Assembly: GCA_045113315.1 (NCBI GenBank)
Contig: JBGUIX010000001.1
Location: forward strand, 113,745-177,744
Reading direction: 5' to 3'
From: RUG13091 sp045113315
Lineage (GTDB): Bacteria > Bacillota_I > Bacilli_A > RFN20 > CAG-826
Length of the DNA: 64,000 nucleotides
Shown here: one piece after another, positions 7,207 to 17,120 of the stretch
How the letters are laid out: each line of letters starts with the position of its first letter
Position numbering within the stretch: the stretch's first letter is position 1
Position numbers and translations under genes: made by a program
Notes under the pieces: generated by a model
Databases searched by the model: none
Told to the model about the DNA's origin: nothing
Seen by the model: the letters and a program-made list of their open reading frames with translations, nothing else

Positions 7207-8841
7207 TTACATGTGTTCTGGGGCACTAACTCCAATTAAGTTAAGTGCGTTTTTCATCACTATTTCACTAGCCTTGCATAAAGCTAAACGTGATGAAGAT
7301 GTCTCAATGTTATCTCTATCGATAACACGACACTCAGTATAAAATTCATGAATCAAACCTGCTAAGTCATGAATATAATTGGTAATTTTATAAGGGGCTC
7401 TTTCTTTTGCGGAATCACTAACTACATTAGGGAAGTTTGCTAAGAGCTTTAATAATGACATTTCACTAGGCATTGATAATTTTTTACCTTCAATATCTAA
7501 AGGAATGTCGCTACCTTGATTAAGAATTGAGCATAATCTAGCATGTGCGTATTGTGCATAGTAAACAGGGTTATTAGAACTTTGTTCTAACGCCAAATTC
7601 ATATCAAAATCCATATGCGCACTGGCAGCACGCATCGCAAAGAAATAACGCATCGCATCAACACCGACATCTTCACAGATTTCTTTTAAAGTAATAGCGT
7701 CACCACTTCTTTTACTAGCTTTAAGCTCAACGCCATCTTTAATGAATCTGACCATTTGAATAAGTTCCACTTCTAAAGCATCTTCTTTATAACCATGCAT
7801 CATAAGAGCGCTCTTCATACGATTGATATAACCGTGATGGTCTGCGCCTAATACATCAATTAGTTGGTCAAAACCTCTAGAGATTTTATTGACATGATAA
7901 ACAATGTCAGGCATGAAATAAGTATATTCACCATTGCTTTTGACAATGACACGATCCTTATCATCTAAATAGTCTGTGGTTTTTAAAACTTTAGCGGTTC
8001 CATCGCTATAAATGTGTTTATCTAAATACTTGATTTCCTTTTCGATTTCATCTTTTCCTCTGATGTCTAGTTCAGATGAAAAAACATCAAAATGTACTCT
8101 AAAAGTGTCTAAATCACGGATAATTTTCTCTAATTCAAGTTCTTTGCCTCTCTTTTTTAAGAAAGGAATTGGGTCTTTTTCAGATAACAATTTATCACCA
8201 ACTTCATCTTTAATTTTTTTGGCAACATAAATGATATCTTCACCATGATATCCATCTTCTGGAAGTTCGGCTTTTAAACCAAATAATTGTTTGTATCTTG
8301 CTAAAATTGATTCCGCTAAATGATCAATTTGATTACCAGCATCATTAATATAGTATTCTCTAGTCACATCATAACCAGCAAAAGATAAGATTCTAGAAAT
8401 TGAATCACCAATAGCTGCGCCTCTGGCGTGACCAACATGTAAATCGCCAGTCGGATTAGCGCTCACGAATTCGACATTGATTTTAAAATTCTTGTTTTCG
8501 CCACGACCATAGTTTTCATTACTTTGAATAATCTTTTTGACAAATTGTTGTAATGAATCTTTTTTCATAAAGAAATTAATAAATCCAGGACCAGCAATTT
8601 CAACTTTTTCAATTGAGGACATATCGAGTTTTTGAGTTAATAAAGAAGCAACATCTCTTGGAGATTTAGAAAACAAACGGCAGTTCTTCATCGCTGCGCT
8701 TGTTGCGTAATCACCATGACTAGGATCTTTACTATTTTCAATAATAATATCGTTTAAAGCCACTTCATGGCCTAAGGCCTGAAATGCTTTTTGAATATTA
8801 AGTTTTAAATTTTCTTTAACGTCCATAAACTGACCATTCAT
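7207..8841 (-). CDS. argS: Arginyl-tRNA synthetase
   Basis: A 544-residue class I synthetase that charges tRNA-Arg. It has the N-terminal Add1 domain, the HIGH-type motif HVGHARGA (near residue 132), the KMSKS-equivalent KASKRSG (near residue 378) and the C-terminal DALR anticodon-binding domain with the YYAQYAHAR stretch. Length fits the family. A second start (MDV) lies five codons downstream, and neither has a strong ribosome site. It is followed by rpoE after 19 bases. Confidence 0.95.
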   Translation of the reverse strand: MNGQFMDVKENLKLNIQKAFQALGHEVALNDIIIENSKDPSHGDYATSAAMKNCRLFSKSPRDVASLLTQKLDMSSIEKVEIAGPGFINFFMKKDSLQQFVKKIIQSNENYGRGENKNFKINVEFVSANPTGDLHVGHARGAAIGDSISRILSFAGYDVTREYYINDAGNQIDHLAESILARYKQLFGLKAELPEDGYHGEDIIYVAKKIKDEVGDKLLSEKDPIPFLKKRGKELELEKIIRDLDTFRVHFDVFSSELDIRGKDEIEKEIKYLDKHIYSDGTAKVLKTTDYLDDKDRVIVKSNGEYTYFMPDIVYHVNKISRGFDQLIDVLGADHHGYINRMKSALMMHGYKEDALEVELIQMVRFIKDGVELKASKRSGDAITLKEICEDVGVDAMRYFFAMRAASAHMDFDMNLALEQSSNNPVYYAQYAHARLCSILNQGSDIPLDIEGKKLSMPSEMSLLKLLANFPNVVSDSAKERAPYKITNYIHDLAGLIHEFYTECRVIDRDNIETSSSRLALCKASEIVMKNALNLIGVSAPEHM

Positions 8842-8872
8842 TATATCTATTAAAAGAGAAAAGACAAAGAAT

Positions 8873-9349
8873 TTATTCTTTTTCTTTCAATAAAATAATT
8901 GCTTCCGCTTTAACGGCCTCTCCTTTACCAACAGCATCAAAGCCTTCATTTGTTCCAGCTTTAATCGATACTTTATCTAAGTCAACATTTAATAATGTTG
9001 CAACATTTTCTCTCATCTTTAAAATATATGGTTTTAATTTTGGTTTTTCTAATGAAATAGAAATATCGACATTATTCACCACATATCCTTTCTCGTTCAT
9101 CAACTTAACTACTGATCTCACGATAAAGGCGCTATCCATATCTTTATATTTATTATCATTATCAGGGAAATGAGTTCCTAAATCACCTAACGCTAAAGCG
9201 CCTAAAATAGATTCTGCTAAAGCGTGGTATAAGACATCACCATCAGAATGAGCTAATTCTCCACGCTCAAAAGGAACGATGACTCCGCCTAAAATTAATT
9301 TTCTATTTTCCACTAATGCGTGTATGTCACTTGCAAAACCAATTCTCAT
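8873..9349 (-). CDS. ispF: 2-C-methyl-D-erythritol 2,4-cyclodiphosphate synthase
   Basis: A 158-residue trimeric enzyme of the MEP isoprenoid pathway that forms the cyclic diphosphate and releases CMP. Zn ligands and family motifs are DIH (residues 8-10), LILGG (18-22), HSDGDVLYHA (about 34-43) and GDLGTHFPD (about 56-64). No other MEP gene lies in the window. The start codon overlaps the ychF stop (TAATG). Its product pathway supplies the dimethylallyl diphosphate used by MiaA, which is encoded at 17.1 kb. Confidence 0.95.
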   Translation of the reverse strand: MRIGFASDIHALVENRKLILGGVIVPFERGELAHSDGDVLYHALAESILGALALGDLGTHFPDNDNKYKDMDSAFIVRSVVKLMNEKGYVVNNVDISISLEKPKLKPYILKMRENVATLLNVDLDKVSIKAGTNEGFDAVGKGEAVKAEAIILLKEKE

Positions 9350-10464
9350 TATTTTTTACCTGAAACATTAAATTTAAAGAACATGATATCTCCATCTTTT
9401 GGATAATATCCCTTACCTTCAGTACGTAATTTGCCAGCTTCTTTAACAGCGGTTTCGCTTCCTAATGTTTTGATAGCCTCAAATGGATAAACTTCCGCAC
9501 AGATAAAACCTCTTTGGAAATCAGTATGGATAACTCCAGCACATTCAGGAGCGCTATAACCATTTTTAAATGTCCAAGCACGACATTCATCAGGACCAAC
9601 CGTAAAGAAAGTTGATAAATTTAATAATCTATACGTCGCTTTAATAACTTTAGTTAAACCAGACTCGGTGACATTTAAATCTTTTAAATATTCCGCTCTA
9701 TCTTCTGGGGATAATTCCGATAATTCACTTTCAATTTCGCATGATACTGGTATAACTTCATTATTCTCTTTATGAGCATAATCCACTACTAACTTGTAAT
9801 TAGTCGCATTATCTAAATTTGATAAATCATCTTCGCTGACATTAGCGACATAAATAATCGGTTTCTTGGTTAATAAGTGATAACTCTTTAGATATAATTC
9901 TTGTTCCTCGTTAAATGAAACACTTCTAGCGGGTCGACCTTGTTCAAGCGCTTCTTTAAGTGGAGTTAAGATACTCATTTCAAGCATCGATTCTTTATCC
10001 TTTTGGATTCTTGCTTTATTAGCGATCTTATCAATACGTTTACTAACGGTATCTAAATCCGCCATAACGAGTTCAAGATTAATTACTTCAATATCTCTTA
10101 TTGGATCAACACTACCTTCAACGTGAACAATATCTTCACTTTCAAAACAACGGACAACTTCCACAATAGCGTCGCATTCACGTATGTGAGATAGAAATTG
10201 GTTGCCTAATCCTTCACCTTTGGAGGCACCTCTAACTAATCCAGCAATATCATAGAATTCGACAGTCGCTGGGATAGTTCTTTCAGGTTTAAATAAATTA
10301 GATAAAAAATCTAATCTTTCATCAGGAACATTCACCACACCAGTATTTGGATTGATAGTCGCGAAAGGATAATTCGCTGCTTCAACATGCGAATTCGTTA
10401 TCGCGTTAAATAGAGTGGATTTACCGACATTTGGTAATCCGACAATTCCTGCTTTTAATCCCAT
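9349..10464 (-). CDS. ychF: Obg-like ATPase YchF/EngD
   Basis: A 371-residue P-loop NTPase. G1 is GLPNVGKST (about residues 8-16), the switch region ANYPFATI and DIAGLVRGASKGEGLGNQFL follow, and the C-terminal TGS-like domain ends in KDGDIMFFKFNV. YchF binds ATP rather than GTP and associates with ribosomes. I chose ATG 10464 because AGAGG sits seven bases upstream and the P-loop then falls at its usual distance. The longer reading frame to 10521 has no ribosome site. It is the first gene of the block down to cysQ. Confidence 0.94.
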   Translation of the reverse strand: MGLKAGIVGLPNVGKSTLFNAITNSHVEAANYPFATINPNTGVVNVPDERLDFLSNLFKPERTIPATVEFYDIAGLVRGASKGEGLGNQFLSHIRECDAIVEVVRCFESEDIVHVEGSVDPIRDIEVINLELVMADLDTVSKRIDKIANKARIQKDKESMLEMSILTPLKEALEQGRPARSVSFNEEQELYLKSYHLLTKKPIIYVANVSEDDLSNLDNATNYKLVVDYAHKENNEVIPVSCEIESELSELSPEDRAEYLKDLNVTESGLTKVIKATYRLLNLSTFFTVGPDECRAWTFKNGYSAPECAGVIHTDFQRGFICAEVYPFEAIKTLGSETAVKEAGKLRTEGKGYYPKDGDIMFFKFNVSGKK

Positions 10465-10547
10465 ATCTAAACCTCTTAGTTCCATAGTATTATACGAGTT
10501 TGACATTATTAAAACAAACAAAAATATTTTGTTTATATAATAATGCT

Positions 10548-13355
10548 CTACTGTTTCAAAGCGGTTAACGGATCTAGTTTGTTCAAACGATGGGCAATAA
10601 ATAAAGAAGAGGCAATAGAAATAAAGAAGGCTAAAACAAACATATAAACCAAAGATAAAGCGTTAAAAGAAAATGAAAATGATGTTCCTGATTGTCTGGA
10701 TAATTCCTCGCTTATCACAAATGAGATGATAATTAGTTCAATCGAAGAAAGAATAAAGGAAATTAGACACATAATTAAGCTATGTGTTAAAGAAAATTTT
10801 CTTGATTCCTTTTTACTTAAACCGATACATCTCACTAAGCCGATATCCTTTTTATTTTCAAAAACATAAAGATAATTACAAATCGATAACAATATCGTTG
10901 AGATAATAACTGCGATAATCGAAAAACACATTAAAGCAATTTCAATATAAGAGCAAACTGTATTGATGCTTTTGCTTATTTCCTTCATCGGTTCCTCTAT
11001 TTGAAAATCAGGAAAGGCAATCGTTAATTTCTTCGCTACGAGAGATATTTCTTTTTTATTTTTCACATCCACCATGATGGAATTTACTCCTAAATCAAAT
11101 GCCGAAACTTCTAACATTGTTTGAAAAAATAATAAAGGCCAATATTGATTATGATAAATGCAGTTTTCATCCATATCGATAACACCACAAACCTGAACTT
11201 TTGTTGTTTTAAATTTTCTTATTAATTCGCCATCACTATTTCGATTTTGAAAATATAGATAGGCAACTTCTAATTCCTTATTAAGACATTCCCCCTCATA
11301 TAAAGATTTATTAAGTTTTGATGATATTAGTATTTCGTGATAACTATTTGGTAATCTTCCGTACTGCAAAGGGTAATTATAGTTTTTAAAATTCATTCCG
11401 CCTTTGATTGATTCAGAAAAATGACCTGATATAACCTTGTCAGGAAGTTTTAGATTCTCATTTTCATTCATTACTGTATTTGTGTTGATATCAATAGTTT
11501 CACTTAACGCATCTTCATCGCTAGAAAAATACATATAATTAGCGAATCCATACATCATAGATGAAGGGTAAATAGCATAACCGGAATTACTTCCAAATAT
11601 AGGGTTTTCAATCATCCCAGTCATGTCCTTAAATAAATCGTAATAATAGATTGGTATATCCGCTAAAGTATTAGAAAAAACTAGTATTCTTTTACGTAAA
11701 TCAGGCATATTTGCCTTTTCTAATAGTGGAAAATAGACTTTATTGGCAATCTCAAATATAAAAGGAGACAATTCTTTATCGCTATATCCTTTTTCTAAGA
11801 AAGAATAATTATTTGTAGTTAGGTATATGTAGTATATCTTTTTTAGAATCCAAGGCACGCTTACTTCTTCCTCGATATTATCAGTTATAGGAAACCTCAT
11901 TCTTGTTTCAAACATATACTCATTCCACATGTGATTGGTGTGATATATGCCAGCTTCTTTTTCTAAAGTAAAACCAATAACTGTTAATAGTTGTTCATCA
12001 CTATATTCCCAATTATCATTTCTGAAGTCGAAATATATTCTTAATGGCGATGTTTGTAGATATCTAGATAATGATGTCACTGTTCTTTCAATTTTTAGTC
12101 CATAACAGATGTCATAAACCATATCAATTGTTAAAGATAGAACAACTTCATCATCACTTAGAGTTCCTATTTGTTCTGGATATATAGTTTCCGGTTTATT
12201 AGTATCAAGCCAACGATACTCATTAATGTGTCTAGCCGTTAATCCTTCAATCGGTGTTCTATAGGTAGTGTCTGCTAAACAGATGGTATTACTATGTGGG
12301 AAAAATGATTCAAAATCATTATCATAAGTTACCCCGACATCATAGATATCACTTTTATATTTATCTTTGATATCCATAATTTCATAATAGCTAGCAGCGT
12401 ATCTTCCGTAGATATCTGTGTCGTAATGTTTTCTAGTGATTGTAATCTTAGAATCATCCACAATTTTGGAATAAGCGTTTTTAATATTTGAAGAAATGGA
12501 AGAAGATAAAGATGTTGCTAATCCTACACCTATAAGACCTAAAGAAGTCACAAGATTGCAAATCATCGTTCGATATTTCTTTTGCTTAATCGAATTAATT
12601 GTGTGGTGAATTAAAAATGAAGATGGAATAGATGGCTTTCTTTCCACATAAAAAGCTTTTGATATTGGTAAATACTTATCTTTATGTTCTTTTTCTTGAT
12701 GAATAATGTCTTTAATTTTCCCATCTAACATATGAATGATAATGTCGGCGTAATTATTAGTTATTTCATCATCATGAGACACCATTACCACTAATGATTT
12801 TGAAGATACTTTTCTTAATATCTCCATAATTTCATTCGCGGTATTATAGTCTAAAGAACCAGTCGGTTCGTCCGCTAAAATGATTTTCGGATTATTTACT
12901 AAAGCTCTAGCGATAGCGACACGTTGTTTTTCTCCACCTGATAATTTAGATACTTTTTGTTTGTAATTTTTCTTTAATCCAACTAGATTAATTAACTCTA
13001 AACATTTTCTAATTTTGTTATCTTTATTTGAGGAGCCTACCGCGTCTAAAGGTAACATAATGTTATTAATAACATTTTCATCTTCAAATAACTTATAATC
13101 TTGAAAGATAAAACCCATGTTTTTTAAACGGAAATCTCCTAATGATTTCTCATTCATCATCTTGATATGCTTGTTATCAATTTCGATATCACCATTAAAA
13201 TCGATTAAACCTGATAGGCAATTTAAAAGTGTGGTTTTTCCACATCCTGATGGGCCTTCAATAATTACTAAACCCTTATTTGGTAATTTTATAGAAACAT
13301 CATAAAGAACATGGTTACCGTTATAATCTTTAGATAATTTATTAATTTTTATCAT
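10548..13355 (-). CDS. Fused ABC ATPase-permease, MacB/FtsX type, large extracytoplasmic domain
   Basis: A 935-residue protein. Residues 1-220 are an ABC ATPase with GPSGCGKTT, the signature LSGGEKQ and Walker B ILADEPTGSLD. One transmembrane segment follows (about 263-285), then an extracytoplasmic region of about 500 residues, then three C-terminal segments (about 800-930), the MacB/FtsX topology. It overlaps the preceding 703-residue protein of the same architecture by four bases, so the two likely form a heterodimeric mechanotransmission-type exporter or sensor. Substrates of such systems include peptides, lipoproteins and antibiotics, and nothing here fixes which. The extracytoplasmic region is unusually long for the family. 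Confidence 0.82.
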   Translation of the reverse strand: MIKINKLSKDYNGNHVLYDVSIKLPNKGLVIIEGPSGCGKTTLLNCLSGLIDFNGDIEIDNKHIKMMNEKSLGDFRLKNMGFIFQDYKLFEDENVINNIMLPLDAVGSSNKDNKIRKCLELINLVGLKKNYKQKVSKLSGGEKQRVAIARALVNNPKIILADEPTGSLDYNTANEIMEILRKVSSKSLVVMVSHDDEITNNYADIIIHMLDGKIKDIIHQEKEHKDKYLPISKAFYVERKPSIPSSFLIHHTINSIKQKKYRTMICNLVTSLGLIGVGLATSLSSSISSNIKNAYSKIVDDSKITITRKHYDTDIYGRYAASYYEIMDIKDKYKSDIYDVGVTYDNDFESFFPHSNTICLADTTYRTPIEGLTARHINEYRWLDTNKPETIYPEQIGTLSDDEVVLSLTIDMVYDICYGLKIERTVTSLSRYLQTSPLRIYFDFRNDNWEYSDEQLLTVIGFTLEKEAGIYHTNHMWNEYMFETRMRFPITDNIEEEVSVPWILKKIYYIYLTTNNYSFLEKGYSDKELSPFIFEIANKVYFPLLEKANMPDLRKRILVFSNTLADIPIYYYDLFKDMTGMIENPIFGSNSGYAIYPSSMMYGFANYMYFSSDEDALSETIDINTNTVMNENENLKLPDKVISGHFSESIKGGMNFKNYNYPLQYGRLPNSYHEILISSKLNKSLYEGECLNKELEVAYLYFQNRNSDGELIRKFKTTKVQVCGVIDMDENCIYHNQYWPLLFFQTMLEVSAFDLGVNSIMVDVKNKKEISLVAKKLTIAFPDFQIEEPMKEISKSINTVCSYIEIALMCFSIIAVIISTILLSICNYLYVFENKKDIGLVRCIGLSKKESRKFSLTHSLIMCLISFILSSIELIIISFVISEELSRQSGTSFSFSFNALSLVYMFVLAFFISIASSLFIAHRLNKLDPLTALKQ

Positions 13356-15463
13356 TCTTCACTTAGTTCCTCCTTTGGTGAGATTTTTTTAAAGAAAAAT
13401 AAAGGTATATAAGTCGCTAATAAACAAACTAAAAATGTCGAAAGAAAAATCATTAAAGGAAATAATAAAGGAACGCCCAAAAAGCTAGCATAAGGAATTT
13501 TAATAATACCTTCAAATGTCGTGATACTTTTAATAATCGTATTTGCTAATAATGAAAATAAAGGTGCAATTATTATTGAAGTAAGAGAAGCTATACCACC
13601 AATAAATAGATTCTCCATAAGATAAATCTTAAATATGCTATTTTTATTAGATCCTAAGCAAGTTAATATCGCACTAATCTTTTTATCTTCAGTAAAGGAA
13701 GAAAAAGAAATAATACCTAGAATTAATCCGGTTCCTAATAAAGCGATTATTAAAAATAAACTCATCCCTAATGTCGCAGCCCCTATTAAATCATTTAACG
13801 CTTTATATGTTTCATAAGTAGCAGATTCAATTTTATAAGGATTAGGAATGCTATTTATTATTCTTTCTATCTCATTTCTTTTATCACTTCTTTTTAAAAA
13901 TAATTGATAGGAATAAGAAGAAAGAGATTCCTCATTTGTGCATGTTAATAAGCGTTCATACCAAGATATGGTGTTATTTTCCTCTTTAGATAGATTCACT
14001 AATATAGAATCAGTTAGATAATCTTTCATAGAAAGATAGGAATAATAAATCTTCGGTGTCGATAAAAAATTAAAATCATCCACCACTCCAATGATTTTGA
14101 TATTTTTTTCATATACAAAATAATCAGTGATGACAGGATTAAGAGGATCATCTTTATAAAAATGATGCTCATATTTAATTGATAAATATAAATTGATATT
14201 TAATGGTTCGATATTTAATTTGTTTTTTAAATATTTATAACCAGTTTTATTAATAACTACTTCATTTAAATTATCTTCTTTCGGGAATTGTCCTTTTATT
14301 AATAAAGATTTATCAATGCTTTCTTCAATAAATGAATAAACAGGATAATACCCTAAATTATCAATTCTTTCTTCACCAATAATGATATTTGGGTAATTAG
14401 TCACTAATGTGGAGATGTTTGGCTCTATATAATAATCCTTTAAATAATTATTAATAGAGTATAGCTCATCAATGTTCGGCCTAATCATCTGGACTAAAGA
14501 CATCTTGCTACCAGGAATGTTATTATTGATTTCTTTATAAATAGAAGCCACTCCATAATCTAGCTGATGATAACTTCTCTTTTTTACCGATTCTCCACTA
14601 CCTAGATCAAACCCGATAATTAATATAGAACTGATTAAACAAATGATAAGGGAAATTATTGAAACGATATTTCTTTTTAATCTTCTTTTGAAATTAGAAA
14701 CTGATAAATGTTTAATCCATCCATTCTTATAAGTAGTTTTCGTTTCATTCTTATTTTCATTAACATCTTCTATTTCATTAATCTCTTCGATATTATCTAT
14801 AAGTCCATCTTTAAGATGAATAATCGTATCAGAATATTCTCTTACTAACTCTTGGTTATGGCTAACTAGTATCACTAATCGAGTCTTAGAAATCTCTTTT
14901 AATAAATCCATCACAATTTTGGAATTCTTTGTATCTAATGCCCCTGTTGGCTCATCCGCTAAAATAATTGATGGATCATTAATTAGAGCCCTTAAAATCG
15001 CTACTCTTTCTTTCTCTCCGCCAGATAGATCTTTACATTTTTGATGATAAAGGTTTTCTTTAAAATTTATGCTTTTTAAGAGGTTTTTCGCTGCAATTTC
15101 GGCTTCTTTTAACTTTTTTCCACTAATTAAAGCGGGAAGCATAATGTTAAAAATTACTGTTTCGTTTTCTAATAGATGATAGCTTTGAAATACAATTCCA
15201 ATATCCTTATTTCGATATAAATTTCTTTCTTTATCTTTCCACTTTAAAACGTTTTTATTTCGATAATAAATAGTTCCACTAGTGGGTTCATCAAGCATAG
15301 AGATGATATTTAATAAAGTGGATTTACCACTACCTGATTTGCCATTAATGGAAAACAAGCCTCTTTCTGGAAACATTAAAGAGATCTTATTTAAAACCAC
15401 TTTATCTTTACTATTCTCTAACTTATATTTTTTCCTTATAGAAGATAATCTTAAAATATACAA
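13352..15463 (-). CDS. Fused ABC ATPase-permease, MacB/FtsX type, partner subunit
   Basis: A 703-residue protein with an N-terminal ATPase (GKSGSGKST near residues 39-47, LSGGEKERV, ILADEPTGALD), one transmembrane segment near residue 265, an extracytoplasmic region of roughly 280 residues and three C-terminal membrane segments. It starts at TTG with AGGAGG ten bases upstream; no ATG is suitably placed. That ribosome site forms one arm of a hairpin, so translation may be controlled. It is coupled to the next gene by an ATGA overlap. Both proteins carry complete ATPase motifs, suggesting two active sites in a heterodimer. Confidence 0.82.
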   Translation of the reverse strand: MYILRLSSIRKKYKLENSKDKVVLNKISLMFPERGLFSINGKSGSGKSTLLNIISMLDEPTSGTIYYRNKNVLKWKDKERNLYRNKDIGIVFQSYHLLENETVIFNIMLPALISGKKLKEAEIAAKNLLKSINFKENLYHQKCKDLSGGEKERVAILRALINDPSIILADEPTGALDTKNSKIVMDLLKEISKTRLVILVSHNQELVREYSDTIIHLKDGLIDNIEEINEIEDVNENKNETKTTYKNGWIKHLSVSNFKRRLKRNIVSIISLIICLISSILIIGFDLGSGESVKKRSYHQLDYGVASIYKEINNNIPGSKMSLVQMIRPNIDELYSINNYLKDYYIEPNISTLVTNYPNIIIGEERIDNLGYYPVYSFIEESIDKSLLIKGQFPKEDNLNEVVINKTGYKYLKNKLNIEPLNINLYLSIKYEHHFYKDDPLNPVITDYFVYEKNIKIIGVVDDFNFLSTPKIYYSYLSMKDYLTDSILVNLSKEENNTISWYERLLTCTNEESLSSYSYQLFLKRSDKRNEIERIINSIPNPYKIESATYETYKALNDLIGAATLGMSLFLIIALLGTGLILGIISFSSFTEDKKISAILTCLGSNKNSIFKIYLMENLFIGGIASLTSIIIAPLFSLLANTIIKSITTFEGIIKIPYASFLGVPLLFPLMIFLSTFLVCLLATYIPLFFFKKISPKEELSEE

Positions 15464-15469
15464 ATTAAA

Positions 15470-15500
15470 AATGCCTCCTATATATTAACTAGGGGGCATT
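15470..15500 (-). promoter_or_regulatory. Hairpin that hides the ABC-pair ribosome site
   Basis: On the minus strand AATGCCCCCT pairs with AGGAGGCATT (one G-T pair), loop of 11. The 3' arm contains the AGGAGG used by the TTG start at 15463, and the stem is followed by TTTTTAATTT. It can therefore occlude translation and could also act as a weak terminator or attenuator. Confidence 0.6.
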
Positions 15501-15506
15501 ATCATA

Positions 15507-15526
15507 AAAATGTTCAAAAACATTTT
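15507..15526 (-). terminator. Hairpin at the end of fhs
   Basis: AAAATGTT and AACATTTT form a perfect 8-bp stem with a four-base loop on the minus strand. It overlaps the fhs stop codon. The T tract is within and just after the stem, so termination may be partial. Confidence 0.5.
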
Positions 15527-17120
15527 ACATTTTTGTCGCCGCAGGCACTTTTGGTAGACCTGGCATAGTCATTACCGATCCCGCTAAAGGAACGATAAAG
15601 TTTGCACCAGCGGATAATCTAACTTCTCTAATAGTGATGACAAAATCTTTTGGAACACCTAATAGTTTAGGATTATCTGATAATGATTGGGGAGTTTTAG
15701 CAATGCAGATTGGAGTTTTTGAAAATCCAAGCTTGTTATATTCTTCAATTTGTTTATTAGCTTCTTCAGTATAAATAACTTCTTTGGCGCCATAGATTTT
15801 TTTAGCAATGATATCAATCTTTTCTTTGATTGGTAATTTAGTATCGTATAGATATTCAAATTTTGGTTTTTTATTATATAAAACTTCACTAACTTTTTTC
15901 GCTAATTCTTTAGCGCCTTCTCCACCATTAGTGAATCCAGAACAGAAAGCATAATCATAGCCTTGTTCTTCACACCACTTAATTAAAGCTTTTGTTTCTT
16001 TTTCTGTATCTGATTCAAAGTGATTAATGCAAATAACAGCAGGTACACCATATAAAGAGATGTTATCCATATGTTTCTTTAAATTACAGACACCGTTAAG
16101 TAATGCTTCGACATTTTCATTATTTAATTCTTCAAATAATTGTCCACCATGCATTTTAAGAGCTCTAATAGTAGCGACCATCACAATAGCATCAGGTTTA
16201 AATTCGCCAACTCGACAAGTGATATCTAAAAATTTCTCGGCTCCCAAATCACTAGCAAATCCAGCTTCAGTAATAACTACAGGTGCTAATTTTAAAGCAA
16301 GCTTTGTAGCGATTATAGAATTACATCCATGAGCAATATTAGCGAAAGGACCACCATGAATTAATACTGGATTTTCTTCTAATGTTTGAACGAGGTTTGG
16401 ATTTAATGCCACTCTCATTAATTTAAATATCGCATTGGTGATATGTAATTGTTCTAATCTTACCGGTTTATCATCTAAGTCATAAGCAACAATTATATTG
16501 TTGACTCTATCTTTAAAGTCTTCTTCATCTTTTGCTAAGCAGAAAATCGCCATCAATTCACTAGCTACAGTAATGACAAATTCTTCGTGATGAGGTATGG
16601 CTTTTTTATCATCTTGAGCAATAGTAATACTTCTTAAAGCGCGATCATTCATATCTAAAGCTCTTCTCCATAAGATACGATTAGGATTAATTCTTAATTC
16701 GTTACCTTGATAGATATGATTATCAATAACCGCGGCAATTAGATTAATAGAACTAGTTAAAGCATGTAAATCACCTGTGAAATGTAAATTGATATCTTCA
16801 CTAGGAGTTACGGAAGCTTTTCCACCGCCTGTCGCTCCTCCTTTTAAGCCGAAAACTGGGCCTAAAGAAGGCTCTCTTAAGCAAAGTAAAGAATTAATAC
16901 CAATCTTATGCATGCCATCAGTTAAACCGATAGATGTTGTAGTTTTACCTTCACCCGCTTTAGTGGGAGTAATAGCGGTAACTAAAACTAATTTGCCATC
17001 AGGATTATCTTTGACTTTATCTCTAATAGATAAATCTATTTTGGCTTTATCCTTTCCAAATGGAATTAAATATTCTTCACCTATATTTATTTTTTTAGCA
17101 ATCTCGTCAATCGGTTTCAT
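15525..17120 (-). CDS. fhs: Formate-tetrahydrofolate ligase
   Basis: A 531-residue ATP-dependent ligase making 10-formyltetrahydrofolate for purine and formyl-methionine synthesis. The nucleotide loop PTKAGEGKTTTSIGL is near residues 52-66, and GPVFGLKGGATGGG and NLHFTGD follow in family order. The length is slightly below the usual 550-560. The start ATG directly abuts the miaA stop, implying coupling with miaA, an uncommon pairing. The following hairpins separate it from the ABC pair. Confidence 0.95.
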   Translation of the reverse strand: MKPIDEIAKKINIGEEYLIPFGKDKAKIDLSIRDKVKDNPDGKLVLVTAITPTKAGEGKTTTSIGLTDGMHKIGINSLLCLREPSLGPVFGLKGGATGGGKASVTPSEDINLHFTGDLHALTSSINLIAAVIDNHIYQGNELRINPNRILWRRALDMNDRALRSITIAQDDKKAIPHHEEFVITVASELMAIFCLAKDEEDFKDRVNNIIVAYDLDDKPVRLEQLHITNAIFKLMRVALNPNLVQTLEENPVLIHGGPFANIAHGCNSIIATKLALKLAPVVITEAGFASDLGAEKFLDITCRVGEFKPDAIVMVATIRALKMHGGQLFEELNNENVEALLNGVCNLKKHMDNISLYGVPAVICINHFESDTEKETKALIKWCEEQGYDYAFCSGFTNGGEGAKELAKKVSEVLYNKKPKFEYLYDTKLPIKEKIDIIAKKIYGAKEVIYTEEANKQIEEYNKLGFSKTPICIAKTPQSLSDNPKLLGVPKDFVITIREVRLSAGANFIVPLAGSVMTMPGLPKVPAATKM

